Source: JBDGRJ01 sp042218115 (GTDB lineage: Bacteria; Patescibacteriota; Patescibacteriia; Magasanikbacterales; UBA922). From it: a stretch of DNA of 27,784 nt. The position numbers and the translations under genes are program-made. Position 1 is the stretch's first letter, and each line of letters starts with the position of its first letter. The notes under the pieces were generated by a model. The model ran no database searches, was not told where the DNA came from, and saw only the letters and a program-made list of their open reading frames with translations. The stretch is from positions 1 through 27,784 of the forward strand of contig JBDGRJ010000066.1 in NCBI GenBank assembly GCA_042218115.1, read 5' to 3'. Shown piece after piece: positions 7,188 through 16,572 of this stretch.

Positions 7188-8122
7188 AAATACTTTTTTA
7201 CCTTATGGCGAAGTTCATTAATTTTTTTGTAAGCTTTGCAACCTAGAAATGAAACTAACAGGTATAAATAACTTCTTATATTTAAGGGGTTAAATTTTAT
7301 AGACTTTAGAAACTTTTTTCTAGCTTTAGATTTATTATTTAGATACATATTTCTGGTGCCATCGTATCTGAGCTTGATACTTAAAATTTTTGGGTTTTCT
7401 AGATAATATTCTCTATATTTGTTAAAAATGTATTGGACATCTTCTGTTTTATTTGCGGCTGATATGCTTTGACTGATATTACCTTTATGGATTTTATATT
7501 TTATAAGAGCTTGTTGGATAAAGTAAAATTTGTAACCATTGGTAGCTATTCTTAGTCTCATTTCAGCATCCTGGCCACTTTTGAGTTTTTCATCAAAAAA
7601 ACCTACCTTATCAAATAGACTTCTCTTATACATCATGGCACTGCCGCTACCCATGTAATCATGTTTCAATAATTCCTTAAGTGGGTTTGAGTAGTTAGGT
7701 ACGATGAATTCTCTTTGTTCATCTTTTTCTATGTAAACCTCTTTTGCTCCACATCCGACGGCCATAAGATCTTCAATATCTTTATGTTTGAATGCCTCAA
7801 CTTGCTTTTCCACTTTTGTAGGTAAATATTCGTCATCTGAATCCAAAATAGCTATATACTTTCCTTTAGACTTCTTTATCCCTTTATTTTTAGGTTTGGC
7901 AGCACCACCTGAATTTTCTTGCCAGTAGTACTGTATTTTAGGGTGCTTTTCTTGAATTTTTTCTACCACCTCTTGGGTGTGATCAGTGGAGCCGTCATCT
8001 ACTACAATAATTTCAGTATTGTCGTATGTTTGGTTGATAGCACTTTTGATAGTTGTTGGTAAAAAATTTGCTCTATTGTAGGTCGGTATGATTATGCTGA
8101 CTAATGGTTTATTCTTGCTCAT
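7184..8122 (-). CDS. GT2 glycosyltransferase
   Basis: 312 residues. A GT-A domain occupies about residues 6-230: VSIIIPTYNRA at 8-18, VDDGSTD with nucleotide-binding Asp42-Asp43, the KNKGIKKSKGKYIAILDSDD segment and the DxD-type metal site D94-S-D-D97. These are standard marks of inverting GT2 enzymes that add a sugar to a lipid-linked or growing chain. The last 80 residues are basic and hydrophobic and may attach the protein to the membrane. Its ATG at 8122 lies 14 bases inside the end of the upstream sulfotransferase frame, so the two form one operon. The stop TAA overlaps that of capK on the other strand (shared TTAA, 7184-7187). Confidence 0.92.
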   Translation of the reverse strand: MSKNKPLVSIIIPTYNRANFLPTTIKSAINQTYDNTEIIVVDDGSTDHTQEVVEKIQEKHPKIQYYWQENSGGAAKPKNKGIKKSKGKYIAILDSDDEYLPTKVEKQVEAFKHKDIEDLMAVGCGAKEVYIEKDEQREFIVPNYSNPLKELLKHDYMGSGSAMMYKRSLFDKVGFFDEKLKSGQDAEMRLRIATNGYKFYFIQQALIKYKIHKGNISQSISAANKTEDVQYIFNKYREYYLENPKILSIKLRYDGTRNMYLNNKSKARKKFLKSIKFNPLNIRSYLYLLVSFLGCKAYKKINELRHKVKKYF

Positions 8123-8972
8123 ATATAGTCCAGTGTTTTGTTAAATCCTTACTAATTAGTTCCTGTAATTTTTTTGCATCCTCTTTAAAAATTTCTTGTA
8201 AGTGTTTTTCTGTCTCCGGGCTAACTTTATATTCTCGTTTCTTTTGATTCAGCTTTGCAATCTTTTCCCCAAGTAATTTTAAACCCGTTGTTTTTAATAT
8301 TTTGAATAAGTATTTATTTTGTTTCATTCTGCTGTAGTTTTTCTTGAGTTGTTTTTGTATCTTTGGAAATTTAAATTTATGACTTTTGTTAATTTTCTCT
8401 CTTAATATTTAAGGTGTAAAATCACTATTTACCCCCAAGAAGTTGTACAGGTTTTTTAGGACTTGTTTGGGCTCTGATTTTATTTTCTCAAAGACTATAA
8501 TATGGATCTGCTCTTCAGAAAAAAACTCGATCCATTGTTCTAGATTTTTACTGTAGTAATTAACTGGTTGATCATATTTTTTCTGGATTTTCTTATCAAT
8601 ATTTTCCACTTTATCTTTGTGTTTTATATTGTTTAGATAAGCAGATACAGCCCAGGTGACAGGTTCGCGTATAGATAAGATTATTTTGATGTTTGGAAAT
8701 AGTTTCTTTAATCTTTTTCTGCTTTCCTCGTCAGAGAAATAGCCAGCACTAAACTCACCGGTTATTTGGTTATCTTTACATTCAAAGTACTTAGAGTATT
8801 TGTTTAGATCTCTCCAGTCTTTATCGGCATCTCTAAAAAAGTTTATATCTTTTATCTCACACATACAAATTTCTGGATGCTCCTGTAAGCTTTTATACAG
8901 CCAAGTAGTTCCACATCTAGGCGCTCCGATCCCCACGAAGTTTAATTCTATTTTCTTTCCTTTATTAAACAT
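8109..8972 (-). pseudogene. Sulfotransferase interrupted by one in-frame TAA
   Basis: The frame from ATG 8972 gives 187 residues and stops at TAA 8411-8409. The very same frame then stays open from 8408 to TAA at 8109. The first part has the 5'-phosphosulfate loop APRCGTTW (17-24), the E-x-K-D-x-x-FF segment and the 3'-phosphate motif IREPVTWAVSAY (R102, S110). The second part ends in KKLQELISKDLTKHW, the C-terminal signature of this sulfotransferase family. Aligned to the sulfotransferase at 16573, the stop falls where F-x-P-S-V-L-T-D-K has Ser, and TCA to TAA is one base. Whole length would be 287 residues, normal for PAPS-dependent carbohydrate sulfotransferases. Most likely a recent nonsense mutation; an assembly error, or two expressed fragments (ATG 8327 could restart), remain possible. 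Confidence 0.85.
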
Positions 8973-8978
8973 ACTTTC

Positions 8979-9030
8979 TTGAATAAATACATATTAAATG
9001 TTATCCTAAAAAAAAATAAATGTAAAGAGA
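8979..9030. promoter_or_regulatory. Divergent promoter region between sulfotransferase and GT4 operons
   Basis: The 62-base gap between starts at 8972 and 9035 holds a plus-strand candidate TTGAAT-N17-TATCCT and a minus-strand candidate TTTACA-N17-TAACAT. Both are imperfect at -10. A run of nine As lies between them. The two genes must be transcribed from here unless read-through occurs. Confidence 0.35.
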
Positions 9031-9034
9031 TTTT

Positions 9035-10156
9035 ATGAGCAAAAAATTGGCTCTGTTTTTTACTTCGGGGGTTTCTCTTGCACGATGGGATCGTGTTGGT
9101 AATTTAGATCGTGAAATCAAACCTTACCGTAAACTTATTGAAGAAGGTCATTTTGATGAGGTATATTTTTTTACTTATGGTCAAAATGATAAAGAAGAGT
9201 ATGAGGGTGACCTGCCGGATGGAATAAAGGTATTCCCTAATAAATACAACCTTTCCAATCGAGTTTATACTCTACTGATGCCGATCCTATATTGGCGTAA
9301 ATTTTTGGGAGTAAATATTTTAAAAACCAATCAAATGAGAGGAGGCTGGGCTGCGGTAATAGCAAAATGGTTATATTGGAAACCCTTGGTAGTTCGTTGT
9401 GGTTATGAGTGGTACCTGTTTTCTCAAAAGAGGGAGGTAAGCAAGCTTCGTTTGTTTTTGGTAAAATGGCTGGAGTGGTTTGTTTATAAAAATGCAGACA
9501 GGATTATGATAAGCTCACATCAGGCTAAAGACTTTATAATAGATCAATTTAGTCTTGACGGAGATATCATCCAGGTTTTACCTAACTATATCGATACCAA
9601 TTTATTTACTGATGAAGTGGGGCCCGAGGATCCTGATAAAAATAAATTATGCTTTGTTGGAAAGTTTAAAGAGCAGAAAAACCTATTGTCACTTTTAGAT
9701 GCTATTGACGGACTCGATGTAAAGCTTGATATTTTAGGAAGCGGGCCGCTAGAATCTAAGCTAAAGAAAAAAGCAAGTAACTTAGATCAGGCAACGGTGG
9801 AGTTTAAAGATAATATTCCAAATGATGAGGTGCCGAAGTTTTTGAATAATCATTCTATATTTATACTACCTTCTCATTATGAAGGTAATCCGAAAGTGAT
9901 TTTAGAGGCAATGAGTTGTGGTTTAGCTTGTATTGGTACTGATGTAGATGGAACTAAAGAGATAGTTCACCATGAAGAAAATGGACTTTTATGTGAGACT
10001 GACTCCGAGAGTATAAGAGGAGCAATTGAAAGATTATTAAATAATGATGACCTGAGGAATAGGCTAGGAAAAAATGCTCGTGAATTTATTATAGATAACT
10101 TTAGTTTGGATAGGATAGTAGAAATTGAGACGGAAATATATAATCAGTTAGGTTAA
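9035..10156 (+). CDS. GT4 glycosyltransferase
   Basis: 373 residues, first of four plus-strand genes. The N-terminal half is less typical (long YGQNDKEEYEGDLPDGIKVFP region), as in transferases acting on unusual acceptors. The donor half is clear: CFVGKFKEQKNL (206-217), ILGSGPLE (233-240), E283-GNPKVIL-E291 and AMSCGLACIGTDVDG. It is a retaining GT-B enzyme using a nucleotide sugar in the cytoplasm. The next gene starts three bases after its stop. The start at 9035 has only a weak purine run (AAAGAGA) as ribosome site. Confidence 0.9.
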   Translation: MSKKLALFFTSGVSLARWDRVGNLDREIKPYRKLIEEGHFDEVYFFTYGQNDKEEYEGDLPDGIKVFPNKYNLSNRVYTLLMPILYWRKFLGVNILKTNQMRGGWAAVIAKWLYWKPLVVRCGYEWYLFSQKREVSKLRLFLVKWLEWFVYKNADRIMISSHQAKDFIIDQFSLDGDIIQVLPNYIDTNLFTDEVGPEDPDKNKLCFVGKFKEQKNLLSLLDAIDGLDVKLDILGSGPLESKLKKKASNLDQATVEFKDNIPNDEVPKFLNNHSIFILPSHYEGNPKVILEAMSCGLACIGTDVDGTKEIVHHEENGLLCETDSESIRGAIERLLNNDDLRNRLGKNAREFIIDNFSLDRIVEIETEIYNQLG

Positions 10157-10159
10157 AAT

Positions 10160-11227
10160 ATGTTTTCTAATAACTTAGGTGTATTTTTATTGGGGAAAGA
10201 CAACAAGGGGTGGTCTATTGATAAGGACAGAATTCATGCTAAGAACTTCTTGAACCGGATAGACGGAGTTAAGCTGCTTGAAAATAAGTATGAAATCTTA
10301 TTTGCTGATATAGTTCATTGTGTTTGGTATAACTTTCTTATTAATGCCAAGGTCTATTATCTACTTTATTTGTTAAAATATTTGACTAACTTAAAAGTAT
10401 CAGCTGTTATTACTAATCAAATAGATTTGTACGAGGACAGATTTGACAGACTTAGTGGTTTGGTTGATATCTGGGTATACCCCAATAAATATATAAAAGA
10501 CTTTCTCGATAAAAAGGGGGTGGAGTCTGTGTATATTCCGTTCTATGTAGACAGGCAAGTTTTTACTGAAAATTCAAAATACAACAGAGAAAGTGTTTGT
10601 GATTATTTTGATTTGGATTATGATAAATTGAAAGATAAGTTTTTAATTGGGTCTTTTCAGAGAGACTCTTTAGGGGAAGACCTTTCTCAGCCTAAGTGGC
10701 AAAAAAATCCAGATTTACTTTTGGAAATTGTAAGACAACTTCCTAGTGATAGGGTAGAGTTAATTTTGGCAGGCCCTCGGAGACATTACATAATCAATAA
10801 AGCAGAGAAGCTGGGTTTAAGCTATACTTTCGTTGGCAATGAGTCTTATATAAGAAAAAACCAAGATGATTTTGAGACTGAAAATAACCTGTCTTCAGAG
10901 GATTTGGCACGTTTGTATAATATAATTGACCTTTATTTAATTACTTCTGAAAGTGAGACTGGGCCAAAATCTGTTCTGGAGTCTAGTTTATGTGGGGCTT
11001 TGACTATGAGTACTGACGTAGGTATGAGTAGTGAGGTCTTTCATAATGAACTGATTTATTCTAGTGATAATCCTGAAGAGGCGGTTAGTTTTATAAAAAA
11101 TATAATTGAAAGCAATGCTGAAATAAATGAGTATTTAGACTATAATAGAAAACACGTAAAAAAATTAATAGATGATAATAAAATGAAGGAAAGGTATAAT
11201 TCTATAATTCAAAACCTAAAACAATAA
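10160..11227 (+). CDS. Divergent GT4-like glycosyltransferase
   Basis: 355 residues. The N-terminal half has no strong motif. The C-terminal half has LIGSFQRDS (162-170), QKNPDLLLEI, LILAGPRR (201-208) and E266-TGPKSVL-E274 followed by SSLCGALTMSTDVGMSSEV, which keeps the EX7E spacing of GT4. It therefore probably binds a nucleotide sugar, but acceptor and donor are unclear, and it is more distant from the family core than its neighbours. It lies between two GT genes with gaps of 3 and 5 bases and no Shine-Dalgarno, so reinitiation after the upstream stop is likely. Confidence 0.75.
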   Translation: MFSNNLGVFLLGKDNKGWSIDKDRIHAKNFLNRIDGVKLLENKYEILFADIVHCVWYNFLINAKVYYLLYLLKYLTNLKVSAVITNQIDLYEDRFDRLSGLVDIWVYPNKYIKDFLDKKGVESVYIPFYVDRQVFTENSKYNRESVCDYFDLDYDKLKDKFLIGSFQRDSLGEDLSQPKWQKNPDLLLEIVRQLPSDRVELILAGPRRHYIINKAEKLGLSYTFVGNESYIRKNQDDFETENNLSSEDLARLYNIIDLYLITSESETGPKSVLESSLCGALTMSTDVGMSSEVFHNELIYSSDNPEEAVSFIKNIIESNAEINEYLDYNRKHVKKLIDDNKMKERYNSIIQNLKQ

Positions 11228-11232
11228 ATATC

Positions 11233-12267
11233 ATGAAAGTACATATAAAGTATAATTTTAGAGATGGGCCATGGGGTGGAGCTAATCAGTTTTTAAAAGC
11301 TTTACGTAAGCAATTTAAGAAAAAAGACGTGTATACATCGGATATTAATGAAGCTGATGTTATATTGTTTAACTCCCATCATGAGATCGAAAAGGTAGTA
11401 AACCTAAAGAAAGTAAATCAAGATAAAATTTTCATACATCGTGTAGACGGACCGGTATATAAAATCAGAGGAAATCACATGAGAACAGACAATCTTATTT
11501 TTAGGGTAAATGATTCAATAGCTGATGGAACTGTTTATCAGACTGACTGGTGTAAGGAAAATAATATTAAGTTAGGTATGCCGACTGATAATTTTGAGAC
11601 TACTATAAATAACTCTCCGGATGCTGATATATTTAATAGAGAAAATAAGAGTGATTTTCATGAAGATAGGCCAAGGATTATCGCAACCAGTTGGTCTGAT
11701 AACTGGAGTAAGGGTTTTGGTGTATATAAATACTTGGATGAAAATCTAGATTTTGAAGAATTTGATATGACTTTTATTGGAAATTCACCAGTTGAGTTTG
11801 AAAACATAAATAAAATTGATCCTTTGCCCAGTGAAGAAATAGCTGAACAACTAAAAAAACATGACATATTCATAACCGCAAGTGAAAATGATCCTTGTTC
11901 AAATGCACTGATAGAGGCACTATCTTGTGGTTTACCTGCGGCAGTTTTAAATGATGGAGGCCACCCTGAACTTATTGGCCAAGGAGGAGAAGCCTTTGAA
12001 GGCAAAGAAGATGTAATTGATGCAATTAAAAGAATTGCAAATAACTATAAAAAGTACCAAAATAATATCCCTGACTTTTCTATTGAGAGTAAAGCTGAGA
12101 AGTACCTCTCTTTTATGGAAGAAATTTACAAGAAACAACAATCTGGTAAGTATAAACCAAAAAGGTTATCTAATTATGATATTTATATGATAAAAGTGAG
12201 GCTGATCTATAATTTCATTTTATCTTTGCCGCACAGGATAAGAAATTATCTTAACAACAAAGACTAG
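11233..12267 (+). CDS. GT4-like glycosyltransferase
   Basis: 344 residues. It begins MKVHIKYNFRDGPWGGANQF (acceptor-side loop PWGGANQF, 13-20), has IIATSWSDNWSKGFGVYKYLD (149-169) where the donor half starts, and ends with SENDPCSNALIEALSCGLPAAVLNDGGHPE. In the nucleotide-sugar motif the first Glu is replaced by Asp220 (D220-PCSNALI-E228), a variant seen in a GT4 subgroup of polysaccharide clusters. The C-terminal 50 residues are strongly basic and may touch the membrane. The flippase gene follows after three bases. Confidence 0.82.
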   Translation: MKVHIKYNFRDGPWGGANQFLKALRKQFKKKDVYTSDINEADVILFNSHHEIEKVVNLKKVNQDKIFIHRVDGPVYKIRGNHMRTDNLIFRVNDSIADGTVYQTDWCKENNIKLGMPTDNFETTINNSPDADIFNRENKSDFHEDRPRIIATSWSDNWSKGFGVYKYLDENLDFEEFDMTFIGNSPVEFENINKIDPLPSEEIAEQLKKHDIFITASENDPCSNALIEALSCGLPAAVLNDGGHPELIGQGGEAFEGKEDVIDAIKRIANNYKKYQNNIPDFSIESKAEKYLSFMEEIYKKQQSGKYKPKRLSNYDIYMIKVRLIYNFILSLPHRIRNYLNNKD

Positions 12268-12270
12268 ACT

Positions 12271-13797
12271 ATGAAAAAAAAGATTCTAAAAGGGTTGTTT
12301 TTTGAGTCGTCCGGTCAGTCTGTTATAAAGGTTTTAACTATAGTTCCGGCTATATTAGTGCCCCGAGCTTTAGGGCCAGAGAAGTTAGGTGAATATTCAC
12401 TTATTATAGCTGTTTTAGGTACTTTTACAGTATTTATTAAGATAGGAATGGATAAGGGCTCAAAAAGATATTTTTCAGAACTAGAAGCTATTGGTAATCC
12501 TGGTATTTTTAAAAGATTCATATTACATATAGCAAAGATAAGATTCTTTTTAATATTAGCAGTTCTTTTTTTATTGTATTTTTTTATAAGCCCCTTATTT
12601 GATTTATTAAATTTAGAATTTTATAGCTTTTTGGTATATTTTATCCCAGTTTATTTGTTATTGCACTCTTTTATAAATATTTTGGAAAATTGTTTACAAG
12701 TGAAATTTAAACAAAAATATATAAATATAGTTCAGGTTTCAAAAGATCTCATTAGGCTGTTTTTAATATCGTTACTTTTCTTTTTCGGCTATTTAACTCT
12801 CACTACTGCGTTGTTTGCTATTTTATTTATTAAATTAGTGCTTTTTTTATTTTATTTTAGTAAAGTTTATATAATATTTAGAGAAGTTTCTTATAATTTG
12901 ACACAGGATTTAAAGGATAAGTATATCGACTTTAAAAAGAGGTTTTATAATTACAGCTTTTGGTCTTTTTTGCATAGATTTACGGGGTATATAATGGCTG
13001 ATCAGAGTGATTATTATTTTCTTTCTTATTTTAAAGGCACAGGGGCAGTCGGTATTTACAAGCTAGCCTCTAAGTTTGTAAAAAAAATTAAAACCTTTTC
13101 TTTACCTCAATCCGCAATTGGTACGATGTATAATAGTGCAATGACCCAAGCTTATGAGAAGCACGGGAAGGAGGTACTGAATAAGTATTTTCAGAACAAG
13201 ATTAAGTTGGGGTATATTCTTTGGTTGCCTTTGTCAATAGGGGGGTTTGTTTTAGCTGAGGAGTTAATAATGGTTTTATACGGAGAATCTTTCTCAGAAG
13301 CAGCTGATTTAATTCTGTTATTGTTTATCTTTAAAATTTCTGTTGCTTGGATACACTCCACAAATGCAATTTTGAAAGCAATGGATGAGGCTAGAATGTT
13401 GACTATTATAAGTTTAATTTCTATTGTAAATATTATTCTAAATATTGCTCTAATCCCGATTTTGGGCGTTTATGGTGCTGCAGTTTCTACTTTTGTTACT
13501 AATTTTTTGATAGGTTTTATAAATTATATTTTAATCAACAAGAAACTTGTAAAAATAAATTTTCCTTGGCTCGAATTTGGCAAAATACTTACAGCTAGTC
13601 TGGTAATGGGGGCTATTGCTTATTCGACAAAGCTGTTGCTGATAAGTAATATTAATTTGAATATTTATTTATCGATAGTTCTTACATCTGGTATGGGTGC
13701 TGCAGTATATTTTCTAATAGTTTATTACTTCAAAATAGTAGATAGACAGTATTTTAACTATCTATTTAGTAAGGTATATTCTAAGTTACTTAAATAA
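12271..13797 (+). CDS. Wzx-type polysaccharide flippase
   Basis: 508 residues, hydrophobic throughout with about 12-14 membrane segments, the size and profile of Wzx/MATE-like lipid-linked oligosaccharide flippases. The N-terminal section KGLFFESSGQSVIKVLTIV, then VPRALGPEKLGEYSL, and the later YKLASKFVKKIKTF and GESFSEAADLILLLF segments are typical of the polysaccharide-biosynthesis family. It would turn undecaprenyl-pyrophosphate repeat units to the outer face, linking the cytoplasmic GTs to the ligase at 1346. It is the last gene of the plus operon. Its last 12 bases overlap the end of the convergent GT2 gene, leaving no room for a terminator. Confidence 0.9.
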   Translation: MKKKILKGLFFESSGQSVIKVLTIVPAILVPRALGPEKLGEYSLIIAVLGTFTVFIKIGMDKGSKRYFSELEAIGNPGIFKRFILHIAKIRFFLILAVLFLLYFFISPLFDLLNLEFYSFLVYFIPVYLLLHSFINILENCLQVKFKQKYINIVQVSKDLIRLFLISLLFFFGYLTLTTALFAILFIKLVLFLFYFSKVYIIFREVSYNLTQDLKDKYIDFKKRFYNYSFWSFLHRFTGYIMADQSDYYFLSYFKGTGAVGIYKLASKFVKKIKTFSLPQSAIGTMYNSAMTQAYEKHGKEVLNKYFQNKIKLGYILWLPLSIGGFVLAEELIMVLYGESFSEAADLILLLFIFKISVAWIHSTNAILKAMDEARMLTIISLISIVNIILNIALIPILGVYGAAVSTFVTNFLIGFINYILINKKLVKINFPWLEFGKILTASLVMGAIAYSTKLLLISNINLNIYLSIVLTSGMGAAVYFLIVYYFKIVDRQYFNYLFSKVYSKLLK

Positions 13798-14760
13798 TTC
13801 TAAATCTTCAATATAATTTTTAATTTTTTTGGATATAAAAATAGGTACAGGTAGAAAACTGGCTAATAATATAAAAATTAATTTTTTTGGCACCCCTGGG
13901 AAAGATTTTTTTATTGATTTTATAGAGTATTGCATGGTTTTTACTCTTTTTTTATGGTTATAGTATCTGTTAGCGATTGAATGGTATAGCTTAGCCTCTT
14001 CTTTATCTCTGTATTTTTTTAAAAAAGAAAATTCTTTTATTGATTTATTTATAAAAGGCATAAACTCGTCTAAAATTTTGGATGGATCTCCGAGGGGTAG
14101 TTGACCTGTGCTGTTTTCTCTGTCTCTTATTTTCACCAGGGGTTCTTTTAGATGTTTAATTTTATATTTTTGACTCATTTTCATCAGGAAGAAATGATCC
14201 TCTCTTTGTGGTAGAGATCCGTCAAATCCGCCAATAGATAAAACAGCTTTGCGTTCAGCAAAAATTGTAGGGGTATTTTTTCCTATTTTACGAAGAAAAA
14301 AGTCCTTGATAATATCCTTAGTGTCTTCTGGTATAAAATTAGTGTATTTATTAATAACCCTTCCTTCTTCATTGGTTAAATATGAGTTAGATATTACCAG
14401 TTTTATTTTGGGGTGTTTTTTAATTGATTTAATTTGTTTTTCAGTTTTTTTAGGTAGCCATATATCATCTGCATCTAAAAAAGCTATATATTCGCCTTGG
14501 GCCTTTTTAACCCCCTTGTTTCTAGCTTTTGCAGACCCTTGGTTTTCTTGATAGAAGTATTTAATTTTATTTTTCTTTATATATGGCTCCAAAACTTCTT
14601 TAGTATTATCAGTAGATCCATCGTCAATAATTATGATTTCTATATTTTTGTAGGTTTGATTTAAGATACTCTCGATAGCTTCTTGAATCCAGGGGGCACA
14701 GTTATAAGTAGGAATTATTGCAGAAACTAGGTCTTTATTTTTAATACTCCCCTTATCCAT
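13786..14760 (-). CDS. GT2 glycosyltransferase
   Basis: 324 residues, last gene of the six-gene minus operon. AIIPTYNCAPWI (14-25), IIIDDGSTD with Asp46-Asp47, ENQGSAKARNKGVKKAQGEYIAFL given in two overlapping blocks of the GT-A fold, and the DxD-type D96-A-D-D99 define an inverting GT2 enzyme. GGFDGSLPQREDHFFLMKMS is the usual acceptor-side motif with the catalytic-base ED. It resembles the GT2 at 7184 over the N-terminal domain but the C-terminal 100 residues differ. The start lies 19 bases after the stop of the deacetylase gene. Confidence 0.92.
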   Translation of the reverse strand: MDKGSIKNKDLVSAIIPTYNCAPWIQEAIESILNQTYKNIEIIIIDDGSTDNTKEVLEPYIKKNKIKYFYQENQGSAKARNKGVKKAQGEYIAFLDADDIWLPKKTEKQIKSIKKHPKIKLVISNSYLTNEEGRVINKYTNFIPEDTKDIIKDFFLRKIGKNTPTIFAERKAVLSIGGFDGSLPQREDHFFLMKMSQKYKIKHLKEPLVKIRDRENSTGQLPLGDPSKILDEFMPFINKSIKEFSFLKKYRDKEEAKLYHSIANRYYNHKKRVKTMQYSIKSIKKSFPGVPKKLIFILLASFLPVPIFISKKIKNYIEDLELFK

Positions 14761-14779
14761 GTTTAAATTAATTATATTT

Positions 14780-15748
14780 TTATTTTAGTTTGTCTAATTT
14801 GACTTTTACTTTATTTGTTTCTTGTAAAGATGTGGTGGGGGCTTCTAGACGAGGTAAAGTAAATAATCCTTTACTTTTTTCTTTATGGATGAGTCTTGGT
14901 TGGGTAGAGAAGGCCATTTTGTATTTAGATTTTTTGCATGCATCAATAATTTCATTGTTAAAGCTGCCATAAGGGTAAGAAAATAAGTTTATTTGACAGT
15001 TAAGTTTGTTTTCTAGTTCTGTCTTAGATTTTTTTATCTCTTTAAGTTGATTAGATTTAGATTGAAAAACTGTAAGGGGTACATGATGCATACCATGGGA
15101 TCCTATTGTTATTAGAGGGTGCTTTGATAGCTCTTTACATTTGTTCCAGTCCATTATTAGATTATCTTTGTTTTTTAAGTTTATATCATTCTGCTTTCTC
15201 AGTGATTGTAGGAATTTCTTTCTAAACTTTGGTTTTTTGTGTTTTACTATACCTTTTAAATCTTGATAGCACTTTCTTTTTGAGTTTATATCTTTTAATT
15301 CGTAATTTTTTTCAATATTTGCATAGTTTATTTTTAGTCTGCTGTTAGATTTTATTATTTCGGTTAGCTCAAACTCTATTGGATTATCTTCTTCTATAAG
15401 ATTAACAGACACAAATACAGTAGCGGGTATTTCGTATTTTTCTAAAATAGGTAATGCTTTCGTGTACGTATCTTTAAACCCGTCATCAAAGGTTATAACG
15501 ATTGATTTATTGAGTGTTTTGTTTTTTTCTTTTATTCCATTATATAATTCTTCGGAGCTAATTATATTGTAATTATTTTGAAAAAAATTTAGATGCTGTT
15601 CAAAAGTATTTGGATTTACAGTGTACTCATTCGGGCCCAATAACTCTCCTCTGGCATTAAATATCCTGTGATACATAATTACTGCTACGTTTGGAGAGAT
15701 AAAAAAATTATTGTATAAAAATTTAAAATATTTTTTTATCTTTTGCAT
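14780..15748 (-). CDS. NodB-type polysaccharide deacetylase
   Basis: 322 residues. The NodB homology domain is shown by VMYHRI-like VIMYHRIF (24-31), TFDDG (86-90, metal-binding Asp and catalytic Asp), ATVFVS (109-114), GSHGMHHVPL (216-225, with metal-ligand His218 and His222) and FSYPYGSFN further on. It would remove N-acetyl groups from an amino sugar of the glycan, on the cell surface or on a precursor. There is no classical signal peptide, only a mildly hydrophobic N-terminus. A charged insert of about 80 residues separates motifs 1-2 from the HGMHH site, as in many polysaccharide-cluster members. The ATG lies inside the end of the FkbM reading frame (13-base overlap). Confidence 0.9.
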   Translation of the reverse strand: MQKIKKYFKFLYNNFFISPNVAVIMYHRIFNARGELLGPNEYTVNPNTFEQHLNFFQNNYNIISSEELYNGIKEKNKTLNKSIVITFDDGFKDTYTKALPILEKYEIPATVFVSVNLIEEDNPIEFELTEIIKSNSRLKINYANIEKNYELKDINSKRKCYQDLKGIVKHKKPKFRKKFLQSLRKQNDINLKNKDNLIMDWNKCKELSKHPLITIGSHGMHHVPLTVFQSKSNQLKEIKKSKTELENKLNCQINLFSYPYGSFNNEIIDACKKSKYKMAFSTQPRLIHKEKSKGLFTLPRLEAPTTSLQETNKVKVKLDKLK

Positions 15749-16564
15749 AAAATCATTCTATTTTTTTTGATTTCAGTGAGACTGTTGATTTTTTCTAGAC
15801 TATTCTTATTTTTGTTTCTGTGATGTGAGAATTTATAGAATTGAAAACTATTTAGCAGTTCATTTATTTGTTTTAAAATAGTTTCTTTCTTAGATTCTTT
15901 AAAGAACATTGGGTGTAGTTCTAAAAAGATAGTGTTTAATTTGTTTTTATTTAAAACTTCTTTGCTGCCTTTTAGCACATCTAATTCTGCTCCCTCTACA
16001 TCAATCTTTATTATTTCTGGGTAAAATCCTGTTAAAGAGCAGTAATTATCAATTGATATCGTAAATTGAGTTTGTTGACTTATTGTTGTCTTTTTGTGGA
16101 TTGAAACTTATAATATCTTGTGTTTTTTTTGTAATAGCACTGCAATTTATGAAAACTTCAGCTCCTTGATTTAACTTAGTATTATTATTTATTATTTTTA
16201 CCAGCTCTGGATCAATTTCAAATGCGTGTACAGATCCTTTATTGCATTTTTTCTGAGCTAATATAGTAAAAAAACCTATGTTAGCCCCAATATCAAAAAA
16301 AATACTATCACTCTCAAATTCTTTTATTAATTGTTGTGTTACAGGGGGTTCGTGCGGTTCTCCATTAAGATAACGTGGAAAAAACCATTTTTTTGCAATT
16401 ATATCTTTAGTTGAGAATCTAATTTTAAAATCATTAATTTTTATATCCAGTTTTTTATGAAATATATATCTTAAGTAGAATACCCATTCTATATTCGGAT
16501 TATTGATAAGTTTGTAAGATATTTTGTAAATCTTTTTAAAAATTTTTTTTATATTTTTTTTCAT
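15736..16564 (-). pseudogene. FkbM-type methyltransferase broken by a frameshift
   Basis: From ATG 16564 one frame gives 171 residues with the SAM-binding motif FFDIGANIGFFT (89-100) and VHAFEIDPE, ending at TGA 16051-16049. The remaining domain lies in another frame: ISIDNYC...PEIIKIDVEGAELDVLKG, the hallmark C-terminal part of FkbM enzymes, read to TAA 15738-15736. At 16048-16061 the minus strand reads GAT ATC AAT TGA; adding one AT (GAT ATA TCA ATT GAT) joins the two parts as SIYDISIDNYC. The total of 829 bases is two short of 277 codons, as expected for a 2-base deletion. FkbM enzymes O-methylate sugar hydroxyls. A TGA directly followed by TAA excludes simple readthrough; assembly error is possible. 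Confidence 0.85.
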
Positions 16565-16572
16565 TTTTTACA

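Noticed and set aside
8109..8327. Independent small gene of 72 codons
   Set aside because: It is in the same frame as the sulfotransferase upstream and encodes that family's C-terminal signature.
11658..12005. Minus-strand frame of 115 codons
   Set aside because: It lies wholly within the GT4-like gene on the other strand, whose motifs are conserved.
15736..15978. Independent small gene of 80 codons
   Set aside because: The frame extends upstream through the FkbM motif KIDVEGAE and continues the methyltransferase after a frameshift.
16049..16051. UGA recoded as Gly or Trp
   Set aside because: The TGA is followed directly by TAA in that frame, and no other gene here contains in-frame TGA.
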